Source of the DNA: Phenylobacterium sp.
GTDB lineage: Bacteria > Pseudomonadota > Alphaproteobacteria > Caulobacterales > Caulobacteraceae
DNA length: 43,996 nt
Assembly: GCF_030693405.1 (NCBI RefSeq)
Contig: NZ_JAUYAW010000021.1
Coordinates: 1-43,996, forward strand
Reading direction: 5' to 3'
Shown in pieces: positions 16,801-25,303 of this stretch; the first letter of the stretch is position 1; each line of letters begins with the position of its first letter. Below the pieces are notes generated by a model, which had not been told where the DNA came from, searched no databases, and worked only from the letters and a program-made list of their open reading frames with translations. A program made the position numbers and the translations under genes.

Positions 16801-17286
16801 TCAGGTGACCGCAGGCGGGGTCAAATCGACCTCGGCCTCCGCGCGCCGTCGCCGCCGGCTCGCCGCCAGGGTTCCGGCGGTCAGGCAGGCCAGAATCCCG
16901 AGGAAATCTATATTGTTGATGACGACATAGATGGCGTCATGCGCACGCTCCAGGACGAAGTAAGCCGCCTGAAGAGAGAATTGGACCGCCTGGAACAGCA
17001 TGGCGCCGCCAAGCCAGAGGCTTGTGAAGCGTATAGCCAGCGCCAGAAAACCTAAGGCTAGGGCGCCTTCAAGAAGCATCCGACCGACAAGAAATGCTTC
17101 GTGCTGCCGTAGTCCATTCGAGTACGCGAAGAGGTCGCCGGCGGCGGTAACAACTGTGAGTGTGAGAATCAGGCCAGCCCCGAGGCGCTCAGCGGGGCCG
17201 CCACGGCGAAATGCAAAAGCGCACACGGTCAACAGCAGGGTCCAAAGGAGAACCCACGTCAGAATATAGATCGTGCCAGCAGCCAT
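16801..17286 (-). CDS. Uncharacterised small membrane protein, low-GC
   Basis: 161 residues with four to five probable membrane helices (about 6-26, 35-54, 70-86, 90-112, 120-142) and a cytoplasmic tail beginning SRRRRRAEAE. I do not recognise a family. Base composition is clearly more AT-rich than its neighbours, suggesting later acquisition or weak constraint. The ATG at 17286 has GAGG seven bases upstream, but that site is inside the 3' arm of a 14-bp hairpin ending at the base before ATG. It lies 51 bases downstream of the CtrA-box gene and 112 bases upstream of serC, all on one strand, so co-transcription is possible. Confidence 0.7.
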   Translation of the reverse strand: MAAGTIYILTWVLLWTLLLTVCAFAFRRGGPAERLGAGLILTLTVVTAAGDLFAYSNGLRQHEAFLVGRMLLEGALALGFLALAIRFTSLWLGGAMLFQAVQFSLQAAYFVLERAHDAIYVVINNIDFLGILACLTAGTLAASRRRRRAEAEVDLTPPAVT

Positions 17287-17320
17287 CGTTGCGCCTCTAA
17301 CCGCAATTAGAGACGCAACG
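17287..17320 (-). promoter_or_regulatory. Hairpin sequestering the ribosome binding site of the membrane protein gene
   Basis: Plus strand: CGTTGCGCCTCTAA (17287-17300), loop CCGCAA, TTAGAGACGCAACG (17307-17320). In the minus-strand RNA this is a 14-bp stem with one G-U pair and a 6-base loop. The 3' arm contains the GAGG Shine-Dalgarno and ends directly before the AUG of the 161-residue gene. No U-run follows, so it is unlikely to be an ordinary intrinsic terminator. Possible roles: translational switch, or control of coupling to the upstream gene. Confidence 0.7.
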
Positions 17321-17337
17321 AAGTTAATCTATTGCAA

Positions 17338-17670
17338 TCAGCCGACGTCCCGCATCGTGGGGACGGCCCGAACGGGTTCGAACGGCTTGTCAGGGCCGAC
17401 CAGCTTGGTGCGGATGCCCAGGCGCAGCTTGGCCTCGTTCAGCTCGCCGTGCACGCCGACCATGGCGGTGCGGGCTTCACCCAGCGCCTTGATGGCGTCG
17501 ATGAGCTTGGCGGCGGCCTCGTCGCCGAACACGGTGGAAACGCCCACATCCTTACGGGCCTTCAGCATTTCGGTCATCAGCTCGGTGGCTTCGACCAGGG
17601 CCGCATCGACAGATTCTTCCGTCGCAAACAGCTTGTTGGCGACACGCTGGGCGACAAACGCCTTTTCCAT
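17338..17670 (-). CDS. Conserved-looking helical protein of unknown function with CtrA-type promoter
   Basis: 110 residues, predicted mostly alpha-helical and soluble; no signal peptide or membrane segment, and no family recognised. The middle (about 15-85: EESVDAALVEATELMTEMLK, then AAAKLIDAIKALGEARTAMV) looks like two or three long amphipathic helices, followed by a Pro-rich end (LVGPDKPFEPVRAVP). ATG at 17670 with a strong AGGAGG nine bases upstream. Two CtrA-like boxes lie 20-55 bases upstream, so cell-cycle control is likely. Divergent from the hybrid histidine kinase. Confidence 0.8.
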   Translation of the reverse strand: MEKAFVAQRVANKLFATEESVDAALVEATELMTEMLKARKDVGVSTVFGDEAAAKLIDAIKALGEARTAMVGVHGELNEAKLRLGIRTKLVGPDKPFEPVRAVPTMRDVG

Positions 17671-17689
17671 GGGGGCATCCCTCCTGGGG

Positions 17690-17726
17690 GTTAACGGAAT
17701 GTTAACAAGCTAAACCAAAAGTTAAC
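17690..17726. promoter_or_regulatory. Tandem CtrA boxes
   Basis: TTAA (17691-17694), 7 bases, TTAA (17702-17705): an exact match to the CtrA full site TTAA-N7-TTAA. Read on the minus strand, a second site TTAA-N7-TTTA (17725-17722 and 17714-17711) has one mismatch. GTTAAC occurs three times (17690, 17701, 17721). In GC-rich DNA such TTAA clusters are rare. The boxes lie upstream of the 110-residue gene (start 17670) and about 155 bases upstream of the hybrid kinase start. Confidence 0.8.
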
Positions 17727-17859
17727 GCCCGTCCGCCCTTGCAACTGTGACAAGTTCACGCAGAGGTTGCGTTCGCGTCTCGCGCGAGTCCCGGAAGCGA
17801 ATGATTAGGACTATTCCCCTAAGACGGGCGATTGACCCTCCCAGGAGCTCGCCCCGAAC

Positions 17860-19800
17860 TTGGTCAAGGACCGCCCCTCCGACCCTGCCGGCGCCCGGCA
17901 TGAGGCGACCTTCCACGCGAAGGTCGCCGGCGTGGCGCTGGTCACGACGGTCGTGGTCCTGCTGGCGGCCTGCGCCACCTTTATGCTCCAGCAGTGGGCC
18001 GTGGCCCGCGAACAGGCCCGGTCCAGCTACCAGGCCCTGGCGGTCGTCACCGCAGATCTCGCCGCGCCCGCCGTGGCCCGCGGCGATCTCGACGCCGCAG
18101 GCGCCGCGGTGGGGGCGCTCAGCCGCGACCCGAGGATTTCCAGTGTCCGCCTGACCGACGCCCAGGGCGCGGTGCTGGCCCAGTTCACCGCCCCGGGAGC
18201 GGCCCCGGACTCCGTCCTGGCGGTGACCCACCGCCTGAGCTGGGATGGCCGCATGATCGGCGAACTCAGCGTCCGGGCCCGTCCGCCGCAGCTGATGGGC
18301 ATGCTGCCGCAGTTCGCCGCCCTCACCGGCGCCCTCTTCTTTGGCGGAGTCGGGGTGGCCCTCTTCCTGTCCCGCAGCCTGGCCAGCCAGGTCATCGCCC
18401 CGGTCCAGGGCCTGTCGGAGGCCATGCGCCGGGTGGCGGCCAGCGGCCAGTTCACGCCGGTGAGCCTCACGGCCCGGGATGATCTGTTCGGCAGCCTCGC
18501 GGTCAGCTTCAACCATCTGCTGGCGCGCCTGGACGCCCGCGAGCGGGACCTGAACAAGACCCTGGACGAGCTGGTCGAGGCTCGGGACGCGGCCAATGCG
18601 GCCAATGTGCTGAAGTCCCAGTTCCTGGCCAATATGAGCCACGAGATCCGCACCCCCCTGAACGGGGTCCTGGCCATGGCCGACGTCATGGCCATGGACC
18701 GCCTGCCGGCCGCCCAACGCGGGCGGCTGGAGGTGATCCGTCAGTCCGGCGGCCTGCTGCTCACCGTCATCAACGACGTCCTGGATATCTCCAAGATCGA
18801 AGCCGGCAAGCTGACCCTGGTGGAGGAGGACTTCGACCTGGAGACCGTGGCGGCCACCGCCCGGGCGAGCTATGGCGTCCTGGCCGAAAGCCGCGGCCTC
18901 GCCTTCTCTGTGGAGATCGATGAGAGCGCCCGGGGGCCGTGGCGGGGCGATCCCAACCGGATCCGCCAGATCCTCGGCAACCTGCTCTCCAACGCCGTCA
19001 AGTTCACCCTGACCGGCTCGGTCTCGGCCCGCTTCCTGGCCGATCCCCTGGGGGGGCTCATCCTCACCGTCCACGACACCGGCGTCGGCGTGCCCGCGGG
19101 CAAGCTGCCGCTGTTGTTCGAGAAGTTCACCCAGGCCGACTCCACCGCCACCCGCCGCTTCGGCGGCACCGGCCTTGGCCTGTCCATCTGCCGGGAACTG
19201 ACCCAGATGATGGGCGGCGAGATTCACGCCCGCAGCCGCGAGGGCGAAGGCTCCCTGTTCGAGGTCCGTCTGCCCCTGGCCCGCGGGCTGGCCGACACTG
19301 CGCCTGTCGCAAGCGAAACCTCTGCCCCATCGGCCAAGGTGTCGGGAGACATGGATGACGGCGCCGCCGAAGCCGCTCCCGATCAGGGCGATGGACGGCC
19401 GCTGCGCATCCTGGCGGCGGAGGACAACCCCACCAATCAGCAGGTCCTGTCGGCGGTGATGGGCTCCCTGGGTCTGGAGGTCGACATTGTCGGCGACGGG
19501 GCCGCGGCCGTGGCCGCCTGGACCGACGGCGCCTATGACATGATCCTGATGGATATCCAGATGCCGGTGATGGACGGCATCGCCGCGGCCCGGGAAATCC
19601 GTACGCAGGAGGGGCTGACCCATCGGCCTCGCACGCCCATCGTCGCCCTGACCGCCAACGCCCTGTCCCATCAGGTCAGCGACTATCTGGCCGCCGGCAT
19701 GGACGACCACGTGGCCAAGCCCATCGAGATCGCCAAGCTCTATGAGACCATCTGCACGGTGATGAGCCGGGCCGACGAGGCGGCCGCCCAGGTCGCCTGA
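17860..19800 (+). CDS. Membrane-bound hybrid sensor histidine kinase/response regulator
   Basis: 646 residues. Order: helix TM1 (about 22-43), periplasmic sensor of about 105 residues (CHASE8-like), TM2 (about 151-170), HAMP (about 172-225), coiled linker, HisKA with FLANMSHEIRTPLNGV (His261), HATPase_c with N-box NLLSNAVKFT (about 374-383), DTGVGV and GGTGLGLSI, then a receiver domain (about 515-640) with EDN at 521-523, phospho-acceptor Asp565 in LMDIQMPVMDG, and Lys in VAKPIE. Complete hybrid kinase; a separate phosphotransferase would be needed and is not in the window. The start is TTG 17860 with AGGAG 12 bases upstream. It may share CtrA input with the divergent gene. Confidence 0.92.
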   Translation: MVKDRPSDPAGARHEATFHAKVAGVALVTTVVVLLAACATFMLQQWAVAREQARSSYQALAVVTADLAAPAVARGDLDAAGAAVGALSRDPRISSVRLTDAQGAVLAQFTAPGAAPDSVLAVTHRLSWDGRMIGELSVRARPPQLMGMLPQFAALTGALFFGGVGVALFLSRSLASQVIAPVQGLSEAMRRVAASGQFTPVSLTARDDLFGSLAVSFNHLLARLDARERDLNKTLDELVEARDAANAANVLKSQFLANMSHEIRTPLNGVLAMADVMAMDRLPAAQRGRLEVIRQSGGLLLTVINDVLDISKIEAGKLTLVEEDFDLETVAATARASYGVLAESRGLAFSVEIDESARGPWRGDPNRIRQILGNLLSNAVKFTLTGSVSARFLADPLGGLILTVHDTGVGVPAGKLPLLFEKFTQADSTATRRFGGTGLGLSICRELTQMMGGEIHARSREGEGSLFEVRLPLARGLADTAPVASETSAPSAKVSGDMDDGAAEAAPDQGDGRPLRILAAEDNPTNQQVLSAVMGSLGLEVDIVGDGAAAVAAWTDGAYDMILMDIQMPVMDGIAAAREIRTQEGLTHRPRTPIVALTANALSHQVSDYLAAGMDDHVAKPIEIAKLYETICTVMSRADEAAAQVA

Positions 19801-19918
19801 ACCACCCCAATAAGGTGAACCGGGGACAACCGGGCGCTCAGACGGCGGTCAGCGCCACCATGGCTTTCTCTCCTCGACGCCGCCGATCGCGGCTGACCTG
19901 CACCGAGGAGTTAGCCCC

Positions 19919-20371
19919 ATGAAGACCCTGCTGATCGCCCTGACCGCCGGCGCCGCCCTGACCGCCGGCCTCGCCACCGCCGCCGCCGCCGCCCCCGGCG
20001 GCTATGGGCCCCCCAATCACGCCCCGGCCTATGGCGCGCCGCAGCACGGCGGACAGCACTACGGCCCGCCCCGCGGCCCCGCCTTCCAGCCGGCCTGGAT
20101 CTCCATCGCCCAGCGCAAGGCCAATCTCGAACGCCGGATCGACATGGGTCAGCGCAACGGCAGCCTCAGCCGCAACGAGGCTTTCCGTCTGCGCGCCGAG
20201 TTCAATGACCTCCAGCGTCTGGAGCACCACTATCGCCGGGGCGGCCTGACCAGCTGGGAGATGGCCGACCTGGACCGCCGGATGGATCGCCTGAGCGCCC
20301 GCATCTATGTGGAGCGCCGGGACGATGACCGCCGCTATGGCCAGGGCTATGGGCCCGGCTATCGCCGCTAA
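19919..20371 (+). CDS. Secreted Gly/Pro/Tyr-rich small protein
   Basis: 150 residues. Signal peptide MKTLLIALTAGAALTAGLAT ending in an alanine run (cleavage about 25), then a Gly/Pro/His/Tyr-rich stretch (about 26-58), then a charged helical region (about 60-135) with repeated Arg-Arg-x-Asp patterns such as LERRIDMGQRNGSLSRNEAF and LDRRMDRLSARIY, and a C-terminus again rich in Gly-Tyr-Arg. Similar periplasmic proteins are common in Caulobacterales and unannotated. ATG at 19919 with GAGGAG eight bases upstream. Function unknown. Confidence 0.82.
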   Translation: MKTLLIALTAGAALTAGLATAAAAAPGGYGPPNHAPAYGAPQHGGQHYGPPRGPAFQPAWISIAQRKANLERRIDMGQRNGSLSRNEAFRLRAEFNDLQRLEHHYRRGGLTSWEMADLDRRMDRLSARIYVERRDDDRRYGQGYGPGYRR

Positions 20372-20391
20372 CGGATCGATCGGCTGCTTGA

Positions 20392-20417
20392 CGGGCCGGG
20401 GCGCAAGCTCCGGCCCG
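20392..20417. terminator. Hairpin between convergent genes, possible terminator
   Basis: CGGGCCGGGG (20392-20401), loop cgcaag, CTCCGGCCCG (20408-20417): a 10-bp stem with one G-U pair, 20 bases after the secreted protein stop and 14 bases before the end of the convergent PhzF-like gene. No clear U-run follows in either direction, so activity is uncertain. Confidence 0.5.
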
Positions 20418-20431
20418 CTTCGCGTTGAGAC

Positions 20432-21241
20432 CTACAGTCTCAGCCGGCTCTCGATGACGCTGACCGCCTGGCCGCGCAGGATCACCCGATCACCGGTCAG
20501 TTCGCAGTCCAGGTCGCCGCCCCGCCCGGGATAGGCCTGGTGGAAGGCCAGCCGTGCGCGGCCGAGCTTCTGCGCGAAGATCGGGCTCAACATGCAATGC
20601 AGCGAGCCCGTGGCGGGGTCTTCAGGGATTCCGGAGCCCGGGGCGAAGAAGCGGCTGACCACGTCATGGGGCTGGCCCCCGGCGAGGGCGCTCACCCCGA
20701 CATTGCCGCGGCCCTGGGTGGCGGCGCTGGAAATGACCTTCAGGGCGGCCAGGTCAGGGTTCGCCCCGCGCACGGCGGCCTCGTCCTTGAGGATCGCCAC
20801 CAGGAACGGCCCCGCCCAGACCTCATCCGGTTCGACCCCCAGGGCCTCGGCGAGCCCCGCTGGCGTCTCCACCTTACGAACCGGCGAGGCGGGAAAGTCC
20901 ATGGCGTAGGCGCCGTCCTCTCTAGACACGATCAGCGGCCCCGACAGGGTCTCGAAGGTCACGGCCTCCGTCGCCAGGCCAAGTTCGGCGAACAGGGCGT
21001 GGGCGCTGGCCAGGGTGGCGTGGCCGCAGAGCGGCACCTCCAGGGTCGGCGTAAACCAGCGCAGTCCGAACCTGTCAGACGCTGTGGTGTGCAGGAGGAA
21101 GGCGGTCTCGGCCTGGTTGTTCTCCGCCGCCAGGGCCTGCATCCAGGTGTCGGCCGGCCAGGCGTCCAGGGGCTCGACCACACAGGCCGGATTGCCCCGG
21201 AACGGGGCCGAAGCGAAGGCGTCTATGGTCCACTGGCGCAT
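20432..21241 (-). CDS. PhzF family isomerase/epimerase-like protein
   Basis: Member of the PhzF/diaminopimelate epimerase-like fold; most genomic members have no known substrate. 269 residues from ATG 21241 ([20 protein letters not shown]); an ATG 11 codons upstream (21274) is also possible. Seen: FRGNPACVV and NNQAETAFL with the conserved catalytic Glu (Glu45), [12 protein letters not shown], and late [18 protein letters not shown]. No phenazine genes are nearby, so a phenazine role is not supported. On the same strand as the two genes upstream. Confidence 0.92.
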   Translation of the reverse strand: MRQWTIDAFASAPFRGNPACVVEPLDAWPADTWMQALAAENNQAETAFLLHTTASDRFGLRWFTPTLEVPLCGHATLASAHALFAELGLATEAVTFETLSGPLIVSREDGAYAMDFPASPVRKVETPAGLAEALGVEPDEVWAGPFLVAILKDEAAVRGANPDLAALKVISSAATQGRGNVGVSALAGGQPHDVVSRFFAPGSGIPEDPATGSLHCMLSPIFAQKLGRARLAFHQAYPGRGGDLDCELTGDRVILRGQAVSVIESRLRL

Positions 21242-21319
21242 GGCGGGGCTCGCGACTGAGATGTGCGACCCCATTATGCCCAGTCCGCCGCGCCATCAAG
21301 GCAAGGCTTGCCCTGCGCC

Positions 21320-21898
21320 TTAAGGCTTCAGGGTCAGTTCCGGCCAGCGGGTCTGGGCGGCGGCGGCGGTGCGGGCGAAGCCTCGCGTCTCCCGCAGCGG
21401 ATTGGGAACCAGCCGCAGGGCGAACAGATCGGCCAGCCCGAAGGGGGCGAAGATGCGCAAGGTCCCATCGGGCTCCAGCCGCGCGCCGACGGCGAACATG
21501 GTGGTGGTGAACCGGGTCAGGGCCTCGGCGCTGGAGCTCAAGGGGGCGTAGGGTTCGCCGAACCGGTCTTCGAACCACAGGTGCACCCGGGCCTGGTTGC
21601 GCACCTCCACCAGGGTGTCCAGGGGCGGGGGATAGGCCGCCGCCGCCCGGCGGATGACCTCATCCTCGGCCGCGTAGCTGAGGTCGCCCCCGTCGAAATA
21701 GCCGAGGTCGTAGTCCTTCAGCCCGTAGTCGGGGTCTCGGCCGGTCAGGTGGTTGACCGCCTTCTGATAGATGGCCCCGGAAAAGATCATCCAGTCGGGC
21801 AGGGCCAGATCCCGGGCCGTCTCCATCACCCCCATCAGGCTGGGCGCGCCCCGCAGGATGGCCGCCAGCCGTTGCTCCAGCTCGGGCTCGGCGCTCAT
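21320..21898 (-). CDS. Nucleotidyltransferase-family protein (DUF925 type)
   Basis: 192 residues. The segment MIFSGAIYQKAVNHLTGRDP and LKDYDLGYFDGGDLSYAAED contains a D-x-D-like acidic pair (KDYDLGYFD) expected of this nucleotidyltransferase family; VEVRNQARVHLWFEDRFGEP follows. Substrate unknown. The ATG overlaps the thiD stop (ATGA, bases 21895-21898), so the two are translationally coupled. No link with thiamine is known to me. Confidence 0.85.
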   Translation of the reverse strand: MSAEPELEQRLAAILRGAPSLMGVMETARDLALPDWMIFSGAIYQKAVNHLTGRDPDYGLKDYDLGYFDGGDLSYAAEDEVIRRAAAAYPPPLDTLVEVRNQARVHLWFEDRFGEPYAPLSSSAEALTRFTTTMFAVGARLEPDGTLRIFAPFGLADLFALRLVPNPLRETRGFARTAAAAQTRWPELTLKP

Positions 21899-22704
21899 CG
21901 GCGCAGGGTCCAGCCGTGGTCCAGGGGGCCGTGTCCCTGGCCGAGCCCAGGCGCGCTGGCCATGGCCTCCTGCACATAGGCCCAGGCCTGCGCCACGGCG
22001 GTGGAGAGTTCCAGTCCCTGGGCCAGACCGGTCGCGCAGGCCGAGGCCAGGGTGCAGCCGGTGCCGTGGGTGTGGCGGGTCTCCTGGCGGTCGGTCTCGA
22101 AGATGGTGTCCCCGGTCGGCGTCATCAGCAGGTCCACCACCCGCTCGCCGCTCACATGGCCCCCCTTCATCAGGACGGCCCGGGCGCCGAGTTGGAGCAG
22201 AGCCTCCCCGGCCCGGCGCTGGTCGTCCAGACTGTCCACCGAAAGGCCGGTCAGGGCGGCGGCTTCCGGCGCGTTGGGGGTGAGCAGGGCGGCCCTCGGG
22301 ATCATCAGGCTACGCACCGCGGCGATGGCGTCGTCAGCCAGCAGGGCCGCGCCGCCCTTGGCGACCATGACCGGATCGATCACCGCGGGAATGGCCTGCG
22401 CCTCGTCCAGCAGGGCGGCGACGGCCTCGACCATGGCCACGTCGCCCAGCATGCCGGTCTTGATGGCGTCGGCGCCGATATCGCTCAGCACCGCGCGGGC
22501 CTGGGCCTGGACGATGTCGACCGGAATGGGATGGACGCCGGTGACGCCCAGCGTGTTCTGCACCGTCACCGCGGTGATCGCCGTGGCGCCATAGCCGCCC
22601 AGGGCGAGCACGGTCTTGAGGTCGGCCTGGATGCCGGCCCCGCCGCCGGAATCGGAGCCGGCGATGATCAGGACCCGGCCGAGGGGAAGAGCTGAACTGG
22701 TCAT
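21895..22704 (-). CDS. thiD: Hydroxymethylpyrimidine/phosphomethylpyrimidine kinase
   Basis: Phosphorylates HMP and HMP-phosphate to HMP-diphosphate for thiamine synthesis or salvage. 269 residues, ribokinase-like fold. Seen: [20 protein letters not shown] at the N-terminus, [30 protein letters not shown] and the C-terminal [20 protein letters not shown] with the anion hole. ATG at 22704 after GGAAG. No TPP riboswitch was recognised upstream, and no other thi gene is adjacent; it is divergent from an SDR gene 84 bases away. Confidence 0.95.
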   Translation of the reverse strand: MTSSALPLGRVLIIAGSDSGGGAGIQADLKTVLALGGYGATAITAVTVQNTLGVTGVHPIPVDIVQAQARAVLSDIGADAIKTGMLGDVAMVEAVAALLDEAQAIPAVIDPVMVAKGGAALLADDAIAAVRSLMIPRAALLTPNAPEAAALTGLSVDSLDDQRRAGEALLQLGARAVLMKGGHVSGERVVDLLMTPTGDTIFETDRQETRHTHGTGCTLASACATGLAQGLELSTAVAQAWAYVQEAMASAPGLGQGHGPLDHGWTLRR

Positions 22705-22788
22705 GGCCGCTTCTTCCACATCCTTGATCGCCTGACGAGGGGGCCTGGCGCCTTGCTCACAGCCCGCGCTCGGGCGAGGGTCGCCCCC

Positions 22789-23541
22789 ATGACACAGCTC
22801 GCCAAGATCGCCCTGGTCACCGGCGCCGGTTCGGGCATCGGCCGGGCCTGCGCGCTCGCCCTGCACGGCGCCGGCTTCAAGCTCGCTCTGACCGGACGCC
22901 GGGCCGAAGCGCTTCAGGCCACGGCGGCGGACCTGCCGCCCGCCGATGTGCTGATCCATCCCGCAGATGTCTCCGACGAGGGTCAGGTGGCGGCCCTGTT
23001 CGAGGCGGCTCACGCCAGGTTCGGCCGGCTGGACCTGTTGTTCAACAATGCAGGCACAGGCGCGCCGCCGGTCCCCCTTGAGGACCTGTCGCTCAAGGCG
23101 TGGCGCCGGGTGGTGGACGTCAATCTCACCGGCGCCTTCCTCTGCACCCAGGCGGCCTTCCGGCTGATGAAGGCGCAGGATCCCCAAGGCGGGCGGATCA
23201 TCAACAACGGCTCCATCTCGGCCCATGCGCCGCGGCCGCGCTCCGTGGCCTATACCGCCACCAAGCACGCAATCACCGGCCTGACCAAATCCACCAGCCT
23301 GGATGGCCGGGCCTATGGCATCGCCTGCGGCCAGATCGACATCGGCAACGCCGCCACCGAGATGACCGCAGCCATGGCCGGCGGGGTCCCGCAGGCCGAT
23401 GGGAGCCTGAAACCCGAGCCGATGATGGACGTGACCGCCGTGGCCCAGGCGGTGGTCTTCATGGCCGGCCTGCCGCTTGAGGCCAATGTCCAGTTCATGA
23501 CCGTCATGGCCACCCAGATGCCCTTTATCGGCCGTGGCTGA
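22789..23541 (+). CDS. Short-chain dehydrogenase/reductase
   Basis: NAD(P)-dependent oxidoreductase; substrate unknown. 250 residues. Cofactor motif TGAGSGIG (11-18), LTGRR (34-38) suggesting NADP preference, NNAG (86-89), catalytic Ser in INNGSISAH (about 142-144), Tyr155 and Lys159 in YTATK. ATG at 22789 with GAGG nine bases upstream. Its last 8 bases overlap the next gene, so the two are probably co-translated. Confidence 0.94.
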   Translation: MTQLAKIALVTGAGSGIGRACALALHGAGFKLALTGRRAEALQATAADLPPADVLIHPADVSDEGQVAALFEAAHARFGRLDLLFNNAGTGAPPVPLEDLSLKAWRRVVDVNLTGAFLCTQAAFRLMKAQDPQGGRIINNGSISAHAPRPRSVAYTATKHAITGLTKSTSLDGRAYGIACGQIDIGNAATEMTAAMAGGVPQADGSLKPEPMMDVTAVAQAVVFMAGLPLEANVQFMTVMATQMPFIGRG

Positions 23542-24292
23542 CGCCCGCGCCGCGAAGGTGGAGGTGTTCCGGGACTATTTCGGTCTGCAGCTCACCTTCG
23601 CCGAAACCCTCGCGGCCCGCCGCGGCCTTTCCCTGTCGGAAGCCGTCCGCGGCTTCACTAACCTGCATCGCCGCCTGGGACTGGGGGATGTATCCGACGC
23701 CCTGCATGGCCCGGAATGGCGCCGCTACGCCGAGGGCCTGGAGCGCCAGCCGGACCGCGCGGCCCGCCTCGACTGGACGATGGAGGTTCTGGCCGCCGCC
23801 CCGGACGAACCGCCCCAGCCGGACAAGGTCCGCTTCGGCTGTTTCAGTTATGATCCGCCCGAGGTCGGGACGGTTCGAATCCACTTCAACAACCACGACA
23901 GCCAGGACGGCGCAGGTCCTCTGGCCCGGCGCAAGATCGAGGCCCGGCGTTCGGAGCTGACACGGATGTTGGCCCACCTGAGGCGGACGGCGCCGGAGGC
24001 CGAGACCCTGTCCGGCGCGTCCTGGCTCTATCACCTGGAGGCCTATCGCCGCCTGTTTCCCGCCGCCTACATCGCCTCAGCCAGGGAAGCGGGCGAGGTG
24101 GGCCTGACCGGAACGTCAAGCTGGGGCCAGTTCCTCACCCATACGGGCGCGGTCAGGGACGATCTGCGCCAGGCCTTCCTGGGGCGGATGGCGGACCTCG
24201 ATCCCCAGGCCCCCTGGCTCGCCTTTCCCTTGCGACCCTTGCGGGTCTCTTCGCCCCTGTCGGCGTTCTACGACCACTTCGGTCTCAGCTAG
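23534..24292 (+). CDS. Uncharacterised protein coupled to an SDR gene
   Basis: 252 residues, no signal peptide, no membrane helix; family not recognised. Distinct features: [20 protein letters not shown] at the N-terminus, a central [20 protein letters not shown] and [15 protein letters not shown], then [17 protein letters not shown] and [20 protein letters not shown]. These look like conserved blocks with Trp, His and Asn that could bind a ligand. GTG start at 23534 overlaps the SDR stop by 8 bases; the stop overlaps the convergent folP stop by 4 bases. A joint role with the SDR is inferred from coupling only. Confidence 0.8.
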   Translation: MADARAAKVEVFRDYFGLQLTFAETLAARRGLSLSEAVRGFTNLHRRLGLGDVSDALHGPEWRRYAEGLERQPDRAARLDWTMEVLAAAPDEPPQPDKVRFGCFSYDPPEVGTVRIHFNNHDSQDGAGPLARRKIEARRSELTRMLAHLRRTAPEAETLSGASWLYHLEAYRRLFPAAYIASAREAGEVGLTGTSSWGQFLTHTGAVRDDLRQAFLGRMADLDPQAPWLAFPLRPLRVSSPLSAFYDHFGLS

Positions 24293-25113
24293 GATGGCCG
24301 CGCGTCCCTGATCGCCGCCCAGACGTCCAGGGCCTGGGCCGTCTCGCCCACATCATGGATCCGCAGCGCGGCGACGCCGGCCTCGGCCCCGGCCAGGGCG
24401 GCGGCGATGGAGCCCGGCGCGCGGGCGTCCGGCGCGTCTGCGGCCGGGTGCAGGGCGGCGATGAACCGCTTGCGACTGGCGCCCAGCAGGACCGGGAAGC
24501 CCAGGGCGCAGATCCTGTCCAGATGGGCGAGCAGGGTCAGGTTGTGGTCCAGGCTCTTGCCAAAGCCGATCCCAGGATCGAGCCAGATCTTCTCCCGCGC
24601 CACGCCGGCGGCCAGGGCGGCGTCCGCCCGCGCCAGCAGGAAGGCGCAGACCTCGGCGATGACGTCATCGTAGCGGGGGGCGGCCTGCATGGTGCGCGGC
24701 TCGCCCTGCATGTGCATAAGCACCACCTGGCAGCCGAGTTCCGCAGCCACATCGGGCGCCTGAGGGGCGTAGCGCAGGGCGGTGACGTCGTTCCAGATGG
24801 TCGCGCCCGCCGCCATGGCCGCCCGGGCCACGTCGGGCTTCATGGTGTCCACTGACAGGGGCGGGGCGCCGTCCCTGGCCAGGGCGGCGATGACGGGGAC
24901 GACCCTGGCGATCTCCGCCTCGACCGGGACAGGATCGGCGCCAGGCCGGGTGGATTCCCCGCCCAGATCGAGGATGTCCGCCCCCTGGGCGATCAGCCGC
25001 CGCGCCTGGGCCAGGGCGGCCGGGGCGCCGTCATAAAGCCCGCCGTCGGAAAAGCTGTCCGGCGTCAGGTTCAGTATGCCCATTAAGGCGGGGCGTCGGG
25101 GCGGGCGGATCAG
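24289..25113 (-). CDS. folP: Dihydropteroate synthase
   Basis: Joins 6-hydroxymethyl-7,8-dihydropterin diphosphate to p-aminobenzoate in folate synthesis; sulfonamide target. TIM barrel with MGILNLTPDSFSDGG, LDLGGESTRPGADPV, VLMHMQGEPRTMQ, LDPGIGFGKSLDHN, GASRKRF and IHDVGE. The first ATG (25083) has no Shine-Dalgarno and would remove the RPALMGILN strand that aligns with E. coli HPHVMGILN. No ATG, GTG or TTG occurs upstream in frame before the stop; a CTG at 25113 has GGAGG six bases upstream and restores that strand, so I place the start there (274 residues). 264 residues if ATG 25083 is used. Confidence 0.93.
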   Translation of the reverse strand: MIRPPRRPALMGILNLTPDSFSDGGLYDGAPAALAQARRLIAQGADILDLGGESTRPGADPVPVEAEIARVVPVIAALARDGAPPLSVDTMKPDVARAAMAAGATIWNDVTALRYAPQAPDVAAELGCQVVLMHMQGEPRTMQAAPRYDDVIAEVCAFLLARADAALAAGVAREKIWLDPGIGFGKSLDHNLTLLAHLDRICALGFPVLLGASRKRFIAALHPAADAPDARAPGSIAAALAGAEAGVAALRIHDVGETAQALDVWAAIRDARPS

Positions 25114-25242
25114 GGCGAACCTCCAGGCCTTCTCGCAGGCGCTCAGCGCCCAATCGGTTATCCCACAAGGGGGCAGGGCGCCAATCCCGAGGGCGCCGGG
25201 GGCGAAATGCTGCGACTGCTCACATCGGGCGCCGGAAGCCTG

Positions 25243-25266
25243 TCACACCTTGGCCTTATGGTGTGA
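25243..25266. promoter_or_regulatory. Perfect inverted repeat upstream of small basic protein gene
   Basis: TCACACC (25243-25249), 10 bases, GGTGTGA (25260-25266): 7-base perfect arms in the 190-base gap between divergent folP and the 65-residue gene. Candidate operator or leader hairpin. No binding protein is suggested. Confidence 0.35.
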
Positions 25267-25303
25267 GGAGGGATGGCCAACCAAGCACCTGGGATGCACG
25301 CCC

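Noticed and set aside
17366..17384. GAAC/GTTC repeats inside the 110-residue gene, resembling a LexA box
   Set aside because: Spacing is 6 rather than 7 bases and the site is well inside coding sequence.
17746..17761. TGTGA-N5-TCAC palindrome resembling a CRP site
   Set aside because: Spacer is 5 rather than 6 bases and the last half-site is imperfect; no supporting context.
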